From NCBI GenBank assembly GCA_026417675.1, contig JAOACV010000212.1, positions 1 through 5,427 on the forward strand: 5,427 nucleotides of DNA. Reading direction: 5' to 3'. Below the pieces are notes generated by a model, which saw nothing but the letters and a program-made list of their open reading frames with translations, was not told the DNA's origin and ran no database searches. A program made the translations under genes and the position numbers. This stretch comes from Verrucomicrobiia bacterium. GTDB taxonomy: Bacteria > Verrucomicrobiota > Verrucomicrobiia > CAIQCK01. Shown here piece after piece: positions 1-5,427 of the stretch; position 1 is the stretch's first letter; the number at the start of each line of letters is the position of its first letter.

Positions 1-210
1 GGTGTGGACGCTTTCATCGTCGCGCGGATGCCGCTCGGAGAAGTCCCGCCACTCGCGAAAATCGTAGGTGCTGAACGCGCCGTTCTCCGCGCACACAACC
101 TCGGCGTGACCGGCGAAGAGCAACGCCAACGCCCGCCTGACCGAGCAGATGTTGACGGCCTGCCAGAGCCGGTTCAGAACCAGCACATTGCGATTCAGCA
201 GCGATTCCAT
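1..210 (-). CDS. HNH endonuclease family protein, N-terminal part (cut by window edge)
   Basis: Reading leftward from an ATG at 208-210, 70 codons remain open to the window edge, so the C-terminal part is missing. The protein starts MESLLNRNVLVLNRLWQAVN, continues with an 'RRALALLFAGHAEVV' stretch and then 'YDFREWRDFSE'. This is the characteristic opening of a bacterial HNH-endonuclease family in which the Cx2C and HNH nuclease residues lie further downstream. Those residues fall outside the window, so nuclease activity cannot be judged. The start is supported by a purine-rich AGGAAGGA at 223-230, although its 12-base spacing is long, and by a promoter at 245-274. The gene follows the lipoprotein gene on the same strand with a 104-base gap, and its own promoter suggests separate transcription. 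The family's cellular role is poorly known. Family assignment rests on remembered sequence style and is fairly good. Confidence 0.72.
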   Translation of the reverse strand, partial: MESLLNRNVLVLNRLWQAVNICSVRRALALLFAGHAEVVCAENGAFSTYDFREWRDFSERHPRDDESVHT

Positions 211-244
211 CGTCACAACGTTTCCTTCCTGACGGAACGCGCGG

Positions 245-274
245 ACAATACCACCAAGGCATGAAAAGTGTCAA
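245..274 (-). promoter_or_regulatory. Sigma70-like promoter for the HNH-family gene
   Basis: On the minus strand a perfect -35 hexamer TTGACA (269-274) is followed after 18 bases by TATTGT (245-250), which matches the -10 consensus at four of six positions. Transcription would start near 238, giving a leader of roughly 28 bases before the ATG at 210. The position directly upstream of the gene, in non-coding sequence, supports it. No operator-like repeat is visible next to it. Confidence 0.5.
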
Positions 275-284
275 CGGGATGCCC

Positions 285-298
285 GCGGCCGAGGCCGC
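285..298. repeat. Short GC-only inverted repeat, possible hairpin
   Basis: GCGGCC-GA-GGCCGC is a perfect inverted repeat 17 bases beyond the stop codon of the lipoprotein gene. It could form a 5-bp stem with a 4-base loop in the lipoprotein transcript. No run of T follows directly on either strand, so it is not a canonical intrinsic terminator. It could be a weak 3'-end hairpin, or chance in GC-rich DNA. Confidence 0.25.
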
Positions 299-314
299 CC
301 GGTGTTTCCGCCGC

Positions 315-818
315 CTACTTGAGAAGGGCGTTTTGGCGATATCGCTTGATGGCGGCGTTGATGCGTTTGGCGACGCTGTCGAGTTCCTCATCCGTCATGT
401 CCATCTCGACCACGAGTTTGCCGTCGCGAATGGTCTGGCGGATGGCGGGCGCCGCCACGGGAACGTTGTTGATCACCAGCACGTAGCATTCGCCCCGGCG
501 CTCGGTGGTAAAGTTCTCAATGAGCATCCGCCCGTGGGCATCGAATTCGAGCACGAGCAGCTTGCTCGACCCGGTCTTGACGGCCTCGGCTTGGATCATG
601 TCGTGCTCGCTCAGCTCGGCGAACCGGCCGACCGTCACGGTCATCGGCGGGTTGGGAATGACCAACTCGGTGCGTTGTTCGGGCGGCAATTGCGGAGGCC
701 GCTGCAAGAAGATGCGCACGGTGGCATACTTGCTCTTGTCGCTGACGTCAGCGGTGCTGCAGCCACTGAGGCTGGCGGCGACGGCCACGCACAGACAGAA
801 AACTCGCAACAGATTCAT
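315..818 (-). CDS. Lipoprotein with a SecD P1-head-like domain
   Basis: The product is 167 residues. Residues 1-20 form a lipoprotein signal peptide: a short N-region with one Arg, a hydrophobic stretch, and the lipobox LSGC with the acylated Cys at 20. Ser follows the Cys, which by the E. coli rule would favour outer-membrane sorting. The mature part, about 60-155, resembles the P1 head subdomain of SecD. It shows 'VTVGRFAELSEHDMIQA', then 'LVLEFDAHGR', then 'ENFTTERRGECYVLVINN-PVAAPAI' and a final 'MTDEELDSVAKRIN' helix. Unlike SecD it has no transmembrane segments, so it would be a lipid-anchored envelope protein of unknown role. I chose the ATG at 818 because it gives a standard signal peptide; an in-frame GTG at 827 adds three residues. 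No Shine-Dalgarno sequence is clear for either. It is transcribed away from the TMTC-like gene. The lipoprotein call is strong; the SecD resemblance is my pattern reading. Confidence 0.82.
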   Translation of the reverse strand: MNLLRVFCLCVAVAASLSGCSTADVSDKSKYATVRIFLQRPPQLPPEQRTELVIPNPPMTVTVGRFAELSEHDMIQAEAVKTGSSKLLVLEFDAHGRMLIENFTTERRGECYVLVINNVPVAAPAIRQTIRDGKLVVEMDMTDEELDSVAKRINAAIKRYRQNALLK

Positions 819-884
819 GATGGACACGGATTAGTAACGGCGGCTAGTCTAAGCCAGTGAGGGCGGTCAACACAAGCGCCATGG

Positions 885-912
885 TTGCAGTCTGGGCGTG
901 GCTCCCTATAAT
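885..912 (+). promoter_or_regulatory. Promoter candidate for the TMTC-like gene
   Basis: A perfect TATAAT -10 element lies at 907-912 and a weak -35 TTGCAG at 885-890, with a 16-base spacer. Transcription would begin near 919, about 23 bases before the proposed TTG start. The consensus -10 in GC-rich intergenic DNA is the main support. The -35 matches at only three positions, so an activator may be needed. Confidence 0.5.
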
Positions 913-932
913 GATGGCGGCAGCTTTTTCAA
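905..932 (-). promoter_or_regulatory. Promoter candidate for the lipoprotein gene, overlapping the opposite promoter
   Basis: On the minus strand TTGAAA (927-932, five of six matches to the -35 consensus) is separated by 16 bases from TATAGG (905-910, four of six matches to the -10). The -10 shares the TATA core with the plus-strand TATAAT at 907-912. Transcription would start near 898, leaving a leader of about 80 bases before the ATG at 818. Confidence 0.38.
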
Positions 933-935
933 GGA
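931..935 (+). promoter_or_regulatory. Shine-Dalgarno sequence favouring a TTG start
   Basis: AAGGA at 931-935 lies six bases before the TTG at 942, which is ideal spacing, but 18 bases before the in-frame ATG at 954, which is too far. A second weak AGG at 938-940 is 13 bases from that ATG. The spacing therefore favours TTG, although codon preference favours ATG. Confidence 0.4.
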
Positions 936-941
936 ACAGGA

Positions 942-3404
942 TTGACCCGCTCCATGCCCGAAACGCCCACGCCAACGCCGCAGACCGCCGAGGGCCGGTT
1001 GGAACTCGCGCGGCCTGCGGCGCCTTTGGAGACGCCGGCGCCGGAGTCCGGCTCGACGCCGATGGAGGTGGCGCGGCTGGCCCTGACAGCCGGCGCGTTG
1101 CCGGGACGGCCTTGGGGGTTGCCGAGGCTGACGGCGCGTTATGATGTGTTACTGATCGGCCTGCTGTTGCTGGTGACGCTGCTGCCTTATCTGAACGTCT
1201 TCCGCGGCGAGTTCGTGCAGAACGCGCGGGTGAGCTTGGAGGCCGATCCGCGCATTCGCGATCTGGCGCATGTCGAAGACATTTTCAACAAGAACTTCGG
1301 TTATCCGCTAAACACCGCCGACGGCCTGTATCGGCCGCTGACGACGCTGTCGTTCCTGTTCAACTACACCATTCTCGCCAACGGCCTGAACCCGGTGGGC
1401 TATCACACGGTGAACTGGGTGCTGCACGCGCTGAACACGCTGCTGGTGTTTTATCTGGTGACGGTGGTGTTTCGCTCCACGCGCGCGGGGTTTGCGGCAG
1501 GGGCGCTGTTTGGCTGTCACCCGATCTGCACGGAGGCGGTGGCGTCGGTGATGGGGCGGTCGGACCTGCTGATGACGACCTTGGTGCTGTTGGGGTTGTT
1601 CGCGCATCTCGGCCAGATCGCCTGGTCCAACCGTCCGGGCCGGATGTGGCCGCTGCGATTGATGCTGTGGGGACTGTTCTTCGGCGCGTTGCTGGCCAAG
1701 GAGACCGGCGTCATCCTCCTGCCGCTGGTGATGCTGTTCGACTGGTTGTTCGACTGGCGGCGCTACACGGGCCGCCCGCGGCGCGATTTTGGGGAGAATC
1801 TGCTGCGCAAGTTCCGCAGCAATTACATCGGCATGTTCCTGATGCTGATCATCTACGTGATCCTGCGCGAGTTGGCGCTGCGGCGGCTGGAGCCGAAGCT
1901 GGTGAGCTTTCTGGACAATCCGCTGGTGGACGCCGGGTTCATCGGGCGCGTGCTGACGGCCGCCAAGCTGGTGATGAAGTCACTCTACCTGCTGGTGTTT
2001 CCTAGGACCTTGTCGGCGGACTACTCGTTCAACGAAATCCCGGTCATTGCGATGCCGCTGGACAGCATGGCGGACTGGTGGAGCGTGCTGGGATTGACGG
2101 GCATCCTCGGCATCGTGTTTCTGGCGTGGTGGTGGCGACGCCGGTTGCGCGCGCTGACGTTCTGGACGGGCTTGTTGCTGCTGGCGTTGTTGCCGGAGTT
2201 GAGCCTTTTCAGTCTCAACAACAACATTTTTTCCGAGCAATGGCTGTATCTGCCGGCCATCGCGGCCTGCGCGTTGGTCGGCGCGGTCATCCACGTAGCG
2301 ACACGAACCCTCATGTCGCCGTGGTGGGCGTTGAAGGCGGAGATGCCGCCGTTTGTGGATGTGTCGGAGACGACGCTGTTGAGCGAGCATCTCGACGCGG
2401 CCTATGTTCACCGGCTGACGGTGCGGCGGCGGGCGGCATGGTTTCTCTATGGGATGGCCATCGTGGCCGTGACGACGGCGTTTGGATTGAAGACCTACAT
2501 GCGCAATGCCGAATGGGAAAATGACCTGTCGCTCTGGCGCAGCGCGGCGATTGCGGTCCCCGACAGCGCCAAGGCCCACAAGCAACTGGCTTGGGCGCTG
2601 TTCCAGAGCGCGCCGGACGGCTCGCGCATCGAAGAGTCCATCGCGGAGGTTGAGAAGGCGATTATCATTCTGCCCGACTATGAGGATGCCTACGCGCAGT
2701 TGGGCCACTACCTCGGCGTCAAGGCCGACCGGATGCTGGCGAAGGAACGGGCCGAAGGCAAGGCGATGAGTCCCGAAACGCGCCGGGTTTATCTGGCCGC
2801 CGCCGAGAGACTGCAAAAGGCCGCCGCCTTCAACAAGAAATCCTCCGAGGACCGTCTGCGGCGGCTGCGCCAGCGCGTGTGGGCCAGCGACCTGAAACTG
2901 GTGCTCGGCAACCATCTCATCTACCTCCACCTCGGCACGGTCTTCATTCAACTCGGCCTCTACCCGCAAGCCCAGCAGGCGTTCACTGACGCCTTGCGCA
3001 TCGCGCCCGGGGAGCCGGTCGTGCATGAAGGCCTCGGCGAGGCGTTGGCCAACTTGGGCAAACTGGAAGACGCGGCGGTCGAGTTGCTCCAGGCGCTCAT
3101 GCTCGCGCCGAATCGCGCGCAGGCGTGGTCGGCGCTCGAATTCATCTACCGCAAACTCGCGCCGGACCAATCGTGCATCATCCGCGACCCGGCGGGCCGT
3201 CCGCGCCTGAACACATCGGTGACGATCGTCCAGGGAAACATCGAGCGCGCGTTTCGATCGCTGGTGAAAGCGCTCCTCGATGTCAATCAGCGCGACCTGG
3301 CCCGCATGCTCGCCGAAGTCGCCGTGGACCAATACGGCATGCCGCAGGCCGACTTCGGCGATCTGGTGCGGCGCGAAATCAAACGCGAGAAGCTGTTGAA
3401 GTAA
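942..3404 (+). CDS. TMTC/DUF1736-type membrane protein with C-terminal TPR repeats
   Basis: This 820-residue protein has a Pro-rich cytoplasmic tail (1-66), many membrane segments (about 67-455 and 498-516) and C-terminal TPR repeats. Family signatures occur in order: YRPLTTLSF (130-138), GLNPVGYHTVNW (148-159), HPICTEAVASVMGRSDLL (193-210), AKETG (252-256), a DUF1736-like block FLDNPLV...LSADYS (323-362), and SEQWLYLP (431-438). Complete TPR-like units lie at about 660-692 and 693-726, with a diverged one near 542-577. Eukaryotic TMTC proteins (family GT105) transfer mannose from a dolichol-linked donor to proteins on the lumenal side; bacterial relatives are presumed envelope glycosyltransferases with unknown targets. 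The acidic pair expected in the first loop ('FV-DD') reads FVQNA (91-95), and the usual Arg of 'ER-LYLP' is Gln, so activity is doubtful. The start could be the TTG at 942 (better ribosome-binding spacing) or the ATG at 954. It is monocistronic, divergent from the lipoprotein and convergent with accD. Confidence 0.85.
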   Translation: MTRSMPETPTPTPQTAEGRLELARPAAPLETPAPESGSTPMEVARLALTAGALPGRPWGLPRLTARYDVLLIGLLLLVTLLPYLNVFRGEFVQNARVSLEADPRIRDLAHVEDIFNKNFGYPLNTADGLYRPLTTLSFLFNYTILANGLNPVGYHTVNWVLHALNTLLVFYLVTVVFRSTRAGFAAGALFGCHPICTEAVASVMGRSDLLMTTLVLLGLFAHLGQIAWSNRPGRMWPLRLMLWGLFFGALLAKETGVILLPLVMLFDWLFDWRRYTGRPRRDFGENLLRKFRSNYIGMFLMLIIYVILRELALRRLEPKLVSFLDNPLVDAGFIGRVLTAAKLVMKSLYLLVFPRTLSADYSFNEIPVIAMPLDSMADWWSVLGLTGILGIVFLAWWWRRRLRALTFWTGLLLLALLPELSLFSLNNNIFSEQWLYLPAIAACALVGAVIHVATRTLMSPWWALKAEMPPFVDVSETTLLSEHLDAAYVHRLTVRRRAAWFLYGMAIVAVTTAFGLKTYMRNAEWENDLSLWRSAAIAVPDSAKAHKQLAWALFQSAPDGSRIEESIAEVEKAIIILPDYEDAYAQLGHYLGVKADRMLAKERAEGKAMSPETRRVYLAAAERLQKAAAFNKKSSEDRLRRLRQRVWASDLKLVLGNHLIYLHLGTVFIQLGLYPQAQQAFTDALRIAPGEPVVHEGLGEALANLGKLEDAAVELLQALMLAPNRAQAWSALEFIYRKLAPDQSCIIRDPAGRPRLNTSVTIVQGNIERAFRSLVKALLDVNQRDLARMLAEVAVDQYGMPQADFGDLVRREIKREKLLK

Positions 3405-3440
3405 CGCGGTCCACGGCGGCGGGGAATCGGCGCAGATGCG

Positions 3441-4301
3441 TCACGAGGCCGCCGGATTGGCTGGCCGCATCAGGTAATCCAAAAGCCGAACCAGTGTCGG
3501 CTTGAGTTGCTTTCGGGGAACCACCATGTCAATCAACCCGTGGTCCATGAGAAACTCCGCCGTTTGGAAACCCCGCGGCAGTTCCGACTGCGTCGTGTCC
3601 TTGATCACGCGCGGTCCTGCGAAACCGATCATCGCCCCCGGCTCGGCCAGGATGATGTCGCCGAGGCTGGCGTAGCTGGCCATCACGCCTGCATAGGTCG
3701 GGTGCGTAAGCACGCTCAGGTAGGGCAGCCTGGCCGCCGCGTGTCGCGATAGGGCGGCGGAGGTTTTCACCATCTGCATCAGCGACAACATACCCTCATA
3801 CATCCGCGCGCCGCCGGACGCGCTGACGATGATGCACGCCATGCGCTCGGCCGTGGAGCGCTCGATGACGCGAGTGATCTTCTCGCCGACGACCGATCCC
3901 ATGCTCGCGCCGAGAAAACGAAAATCCATCACCGCCAGCCCGACGACGTGCTGGCCGATCATGCCGGTGCCGGTGATCACGGCCTCCTTCAGGCCGGTCT
4001 CCTCGCGGTTTTCCCTGAGCTTGTCCACGTAGGAGGCCACGCCGGTGAAGTGCAGGGCGTCCACCGAAACCATCTCGCTGTCCATCTCCTGGAAGCTTCC
4101 CTGTTCCACCAGCGAGGCGATGCGCTGCCATGCGCCGAGTGGGAAATGGAACCCGCATTTCGGGCAGATGCGCAGGTTCTGGTCCAGCTCGCGCGAGTAG
4201 ATCGCCTCGCCGCAGGACTTGCACTTGGTCCAGAGACCCTCCGGGATCTCGACCTTCTTGGCCGGCGACTTCGGCACCTTGCTTTTCTTGGCAACTACCA
4301 T
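3441..4301 (-). CDS. accD: Acetyl-CoA carboxylase carboxyltransferase subunit beta
   Basis: AccD and AccA together form the carboxyltransferase that moves the carboxyl group from biotin on AccB to acetyl-CoA. This makes malonyl-CoA, the committed step of fatty-acid synthesis, in the cytoplasm. The 286-residue protein starts with a Lys-rich tail (1-16), then the four-Cys zinc ribbon (C27, C30, C46, C49). The crotonase-fold domain follows, with MGSVVGEKI (134-142), SASGGARMYEGMLSLMQM (160-177), GDIILAEPGAMIGFAGPRV (214-232) and a C-terminal 'LPRGFQTAEFLMDHGLID'. Length is normal for the family. The usual 'PT-GGV' segment reads PTYAGV (201-206), a small departure near the active site. The ATG at 4301 has no Shine-Dalgarno sequence. 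It lies 26 bases downstream of comF on the same strand, so it is probably the last gene of that operon. folC, a common accD neighbour, is not adjacent on either side. Confidence 0.96.
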   Translation of the reverse strand: MVVAKKSKVPKSPAKKVEIPEGLWTKCKSCGEAIYSRELDQNLRICPKCGFHFPLGAWQRIASLVEQGSFQEMDSEMVSVDALHFTGVASYVDKLRENREETGLKEAVITGTGMIGQHVVGLAVMDFRFLGASMGSVVGEKITRVIERSTAERMACIIVSASGGARMYEGMLSLMQMVKTSAALSRHAAARLPYLSVLTHPTYAGVMASYASLGDIILAEPGAMIGFAGPRVIKDTTQSELPRGFQTAEFLMDHGLIDMVVPRKQLKPTLVRLLDYLMRPANPAAS

Positions 4302-4327
4302 AGGCGTTTGAAATGGAAGACAGCGAC

Positions 4328-5059
4328 TCAGCCGCGGCCGACGGTCAATACAATCACCGATTCCGCGCCCGCATCCAGGAGCACCCTAGCACATTCGTTG
4401 GTTGTGGCTCCAGTGGTAAATACGTCGTCCACCAACACAAGCCGTCGTTTCAGAAACGGCCTCGGGTCGCGCACCGCGAACGCCCCGCGCACGTTTTCGA
4501 TCCGCTCGGCGGCGTTGAGCAGCGCCTGGTTGTCCGTCTCGCGAACCCGCCGCAGGTTGCCTTTGCACAACGGCGCCGGCAACGCGCGCACCAGCCGTCG
4601 TGCCAGCCACTCCGCCTGGTTGAAGCCGCGTTCGCGCTGCCGCGACGGAAACAGCGGCACCGGCACGACCATGTCCACCTTCGGCCACTCGATCCGCTCG
4701 CGTGCCGCGGCGATCATCAGCTCCGCAAGCTCCGGCCCGATCCAAAGCGCGTGCTGATACTTGAACTGATGCACACACTCGCGCGCCACGCCGGTCAGCC
4801 GGCAGCCGCAGACAGCGTGGTGGAAATAATAATTCTTGTCCGCGCAGTTGGAGCATCGAAACGCGCCGTCCGCCACGCCATCAAACGGCAGACTGCAACG
4901 CTCGCAGAACGGTCGGTGGATCGGCCGCATTTGCCTGCGGCACGACGGACACAGCGCGCTATCCGCCTCAGGCTCGCGCGGCTGTTTGCAGACGGCGCAG
5001 TTGGCCGGATAGACCAGCCCGACGACCACGTTCCACCATTGTTTAATCGCGGCGAGCAT
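4328..5059 (-). CDS. comF: ComF family phosphoribosyltransferase-fold protein
   Basis: The 243-residue product has the two parts typical of ComF/ComFC. The N-terminal cysteine-rich zinc-binding region carries Cys pairs C21/C24, C37/C40, C52/C55 and C69/C72. The type I phosphoribosyltransferase domain has DMVVPVPLFPSRQRERGFNQ (129-148), RETDNQALLNAAER (173-186) and the PRPP-binding loop LVDDVFTTGATT (209-220). Proteins of this family are needed for DNA uptake in competent bacteria and are also found in species not known to be competent, where their role is unclear; the substrate is not established. I chose the ATG at 5059 because it gives the family's usual start 'WWNVVVGLVYPANCAVC'. Extending the frame to 5194 would add Trp- and Cys-rich residues that only shadow the upstream gene. 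The start overlaps the end of the protease gene by 17 bases, suggesting translational coupling, and accD follows closely. Confidence 0.93.
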   Translation of the reverse strand: MLAAIKQWWNVVVGLVYPANCAVCKQPREPEADSALCPSCRRQMRPIHRPFCERCSLPFDGVADGAFRCSNCADKNYYFHHAVCGCRLTGVARECVHQFKYQHALWIGPELAELMIAAARERIEWPKVDMVVPVPLFPSRQRERGFNQAEWLARRLVRALPAPLCKGNLRRVRETDNQALLNAAERIENVRGAFAVRDPRPFLKRRLVLVDDVFTTGATTNECARVLLDAGAESVIVLTVGRG

Positions 5060-5427
5060 GGATTCGCGCCAACAGTTTTTCCAGCCCCACCAGCACCAAC
5101 CAGATCGCCAGCAGCATCGGCCAGCCTCCGACGCCGTTGACGAAGCGGAACCGGCCGGCGCCAAACAGCCATTCCAGCCCCGCCGCGCCGTCATCGGTGA
5201 GTTGACCGAGCCATTTCAGGCCCGTCACACAGCCGGCGTGAACGCCGATGCAGAGGTAGAGCGATCCCGATCGCACATAACACCACGCCAGCAGCGCGCC
5301 GAAGGCCGTCAGCGACGCCAGCGCGGGCAGCACGCCCAGCCAGTTGGTTGGCGGCGCGCCGACAAAGTGCAGCAGCGCATAGATCACGCTGCTGACCCAC
5401 AGCGCGGCCGGTGTGTTCCATTCCCGC
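5043..5427 (-). CDS. CPBP (CAAX-like) family intramembrane metalloprotease, C-terminal part
   Basis: The frame is open from the right window edge to a TAA at 5043-5045, giving 127 residues with the N-terminus missing. The visible part starts REWNTPAALWVSSVIYALLH. Its 'YALLH' fits motif 2 (F/Y-x3-H, His at residue 20), and 'SLYLCIGVHAG' fits motif 3 (His at residue 63). Motif 1 (EExxxR), which carries the catalytic Glu, would lie beyond the edge. The residue four after the motif-3 His is Val rather than the common Asn. Hydrophobic segments lie near 31-50, 54-73 and the C-terminal 'WPMLLAIWLVLVGLEKLL'. CPBP proteins include prenyl-protein proteases, bacteriocin-immunity proteins and many of unknown substrate. 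An in-frame GTG at 5387 is not a plausible start because family sequence continues upstream of it. The 3' end overlaps comF by 17 bases. Confidence 0.75.
   Translation of the reverse strand, partial: REWNTPAALWVSSVIYALLHFVGAPPTNWLGVLPALASLTAFGALLAWCYVRSGSLYLCIGVHAGCVTGLKWLGQLTDDGAAGLEWLFGAGRFRFVNGVGGWPMLLAIWLVLVGLEKLLARIHARRD

Noticed and set aside
261..860. A 199-codon plus-strand open frame across the lipoprotein gene.
   Set aside because: It is antisense to a gene with a clear signal peptide and lipobox. Its His/Gly/Asp-rich composition is typical of a shadow frame.
847..870. Another minus-strand promoter with TTGACC (865-870) upstream of the lipoprotein gene.
   Set aside because: The -35 is good, but no acceptable -10 occurs at 16-18 bases; the nearest, TAGACT, is only 13 bases away.
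1980..3332. A 450-codon open frame on the minus strand opposite the TMTC-like gene.
   Set aside because: It is rich in Arg, Gln, His and Glu with no recognisable domain. It lies fully antisense to a well-supported gene, as expected for a mirrored frame in GC-rich DNA.
3405..3440. A terminator between the convergent TMTC-like and accD genes.
   Set aside because: Only a 4-bp CGCA/TGCG repeat is visible at 3431-3440, with no stable stem and no T-run.
4313..5140. A 275-codon plus-strand open frame opposite comF.
   Set aside because: It mirrors comF, whose zinc cysteines and PRPP loop are unmistakable. The frame has low-complexity Arg/Ala/Pro sequence and no domain.
5060..5194. Possible longer N-terminus of ComF starting at 5194.
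   Set aside because: The extra 45 residues are Trp/Cys/Gly-rich and lie wholly over the protease reading frame. The family normally begins close to the ATG at 5059.

Overview
The window is GC-rich, densely coding and chromosomal in character. It holds three complete genes plus a likely complete lipoprotein gene, and is cut at both ends through a further gene. No mobile element, tRNA, rRNA, CRISPR array or phage gene is visible. The gene set and the style of the proteins (an HNH protein with an 'LVLNR-W-AVN' opening, a bacterial TMTC-like membrane/TPR protein, a CxxC-type AccD, sparse Shine-Dalgarno sequences) suggest a member of the Verrucomicrobiota or a related PVC bacterium. That placement is an inference from protein resemblance, not a measured result.

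Left part (1-941). Two genes lie on the minus strand. The first is the N-terminal 70 codons of an HNH-endonuclease-family protein (1-210), running off the left edge, with a good sigma70-like promoter just upstream (245-274). The second is a small lipoprotein (315-818) whose mature part resembles the P1 head subdomain of the secretion protein SecD. Between this lipoprotein and the next gene is a 123-base divergent intergenic region. It carries two opposed promoter candidates whose -10 elements share the same bases (905-912).

Centre (942-3404). On the plus strand is an 820-residue polytopic membrane protein with C-terminal TPR repeats. It belongs to the TMTC / DUF1736 group of GT-C-fold glycosyltransferase-like proteins. 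Most family motifs are intact, but the acidic pair expected in the first extracytoplasmic loop is replaced by Asn-Ala. It may therefore have lost or altered its catalysis. Leucine codon use also shifts between its membrane half and its TPR half.

Right part (3441-5427). A tight minus-strand cluster reads CPBP (CAAX-like) intramembrane protease, then comF, then accD. The protease and comF overlap by 17 bases, and 26 bases separate comF from accD, so they are probably co-transcribed. AccD is the carboxyltransferase beta subunit that begins fatty-acid synthesis. ComF is a phosphoribosyltransferase-fold protein linked to DNA uptake or replication-related functions. accD ends 36 bases from the convergent end of the TMTC-like gene, with no clear terminator between them.

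The window is mostly ordinary core genome. The points most worth a second look are the substituted catalytic motif of the TMTC-like protein, the stand-alone SecD-head-like lipoprotein, and the shared divergent promoter. I do not see convincing evidence for a novel multi-gene system here.
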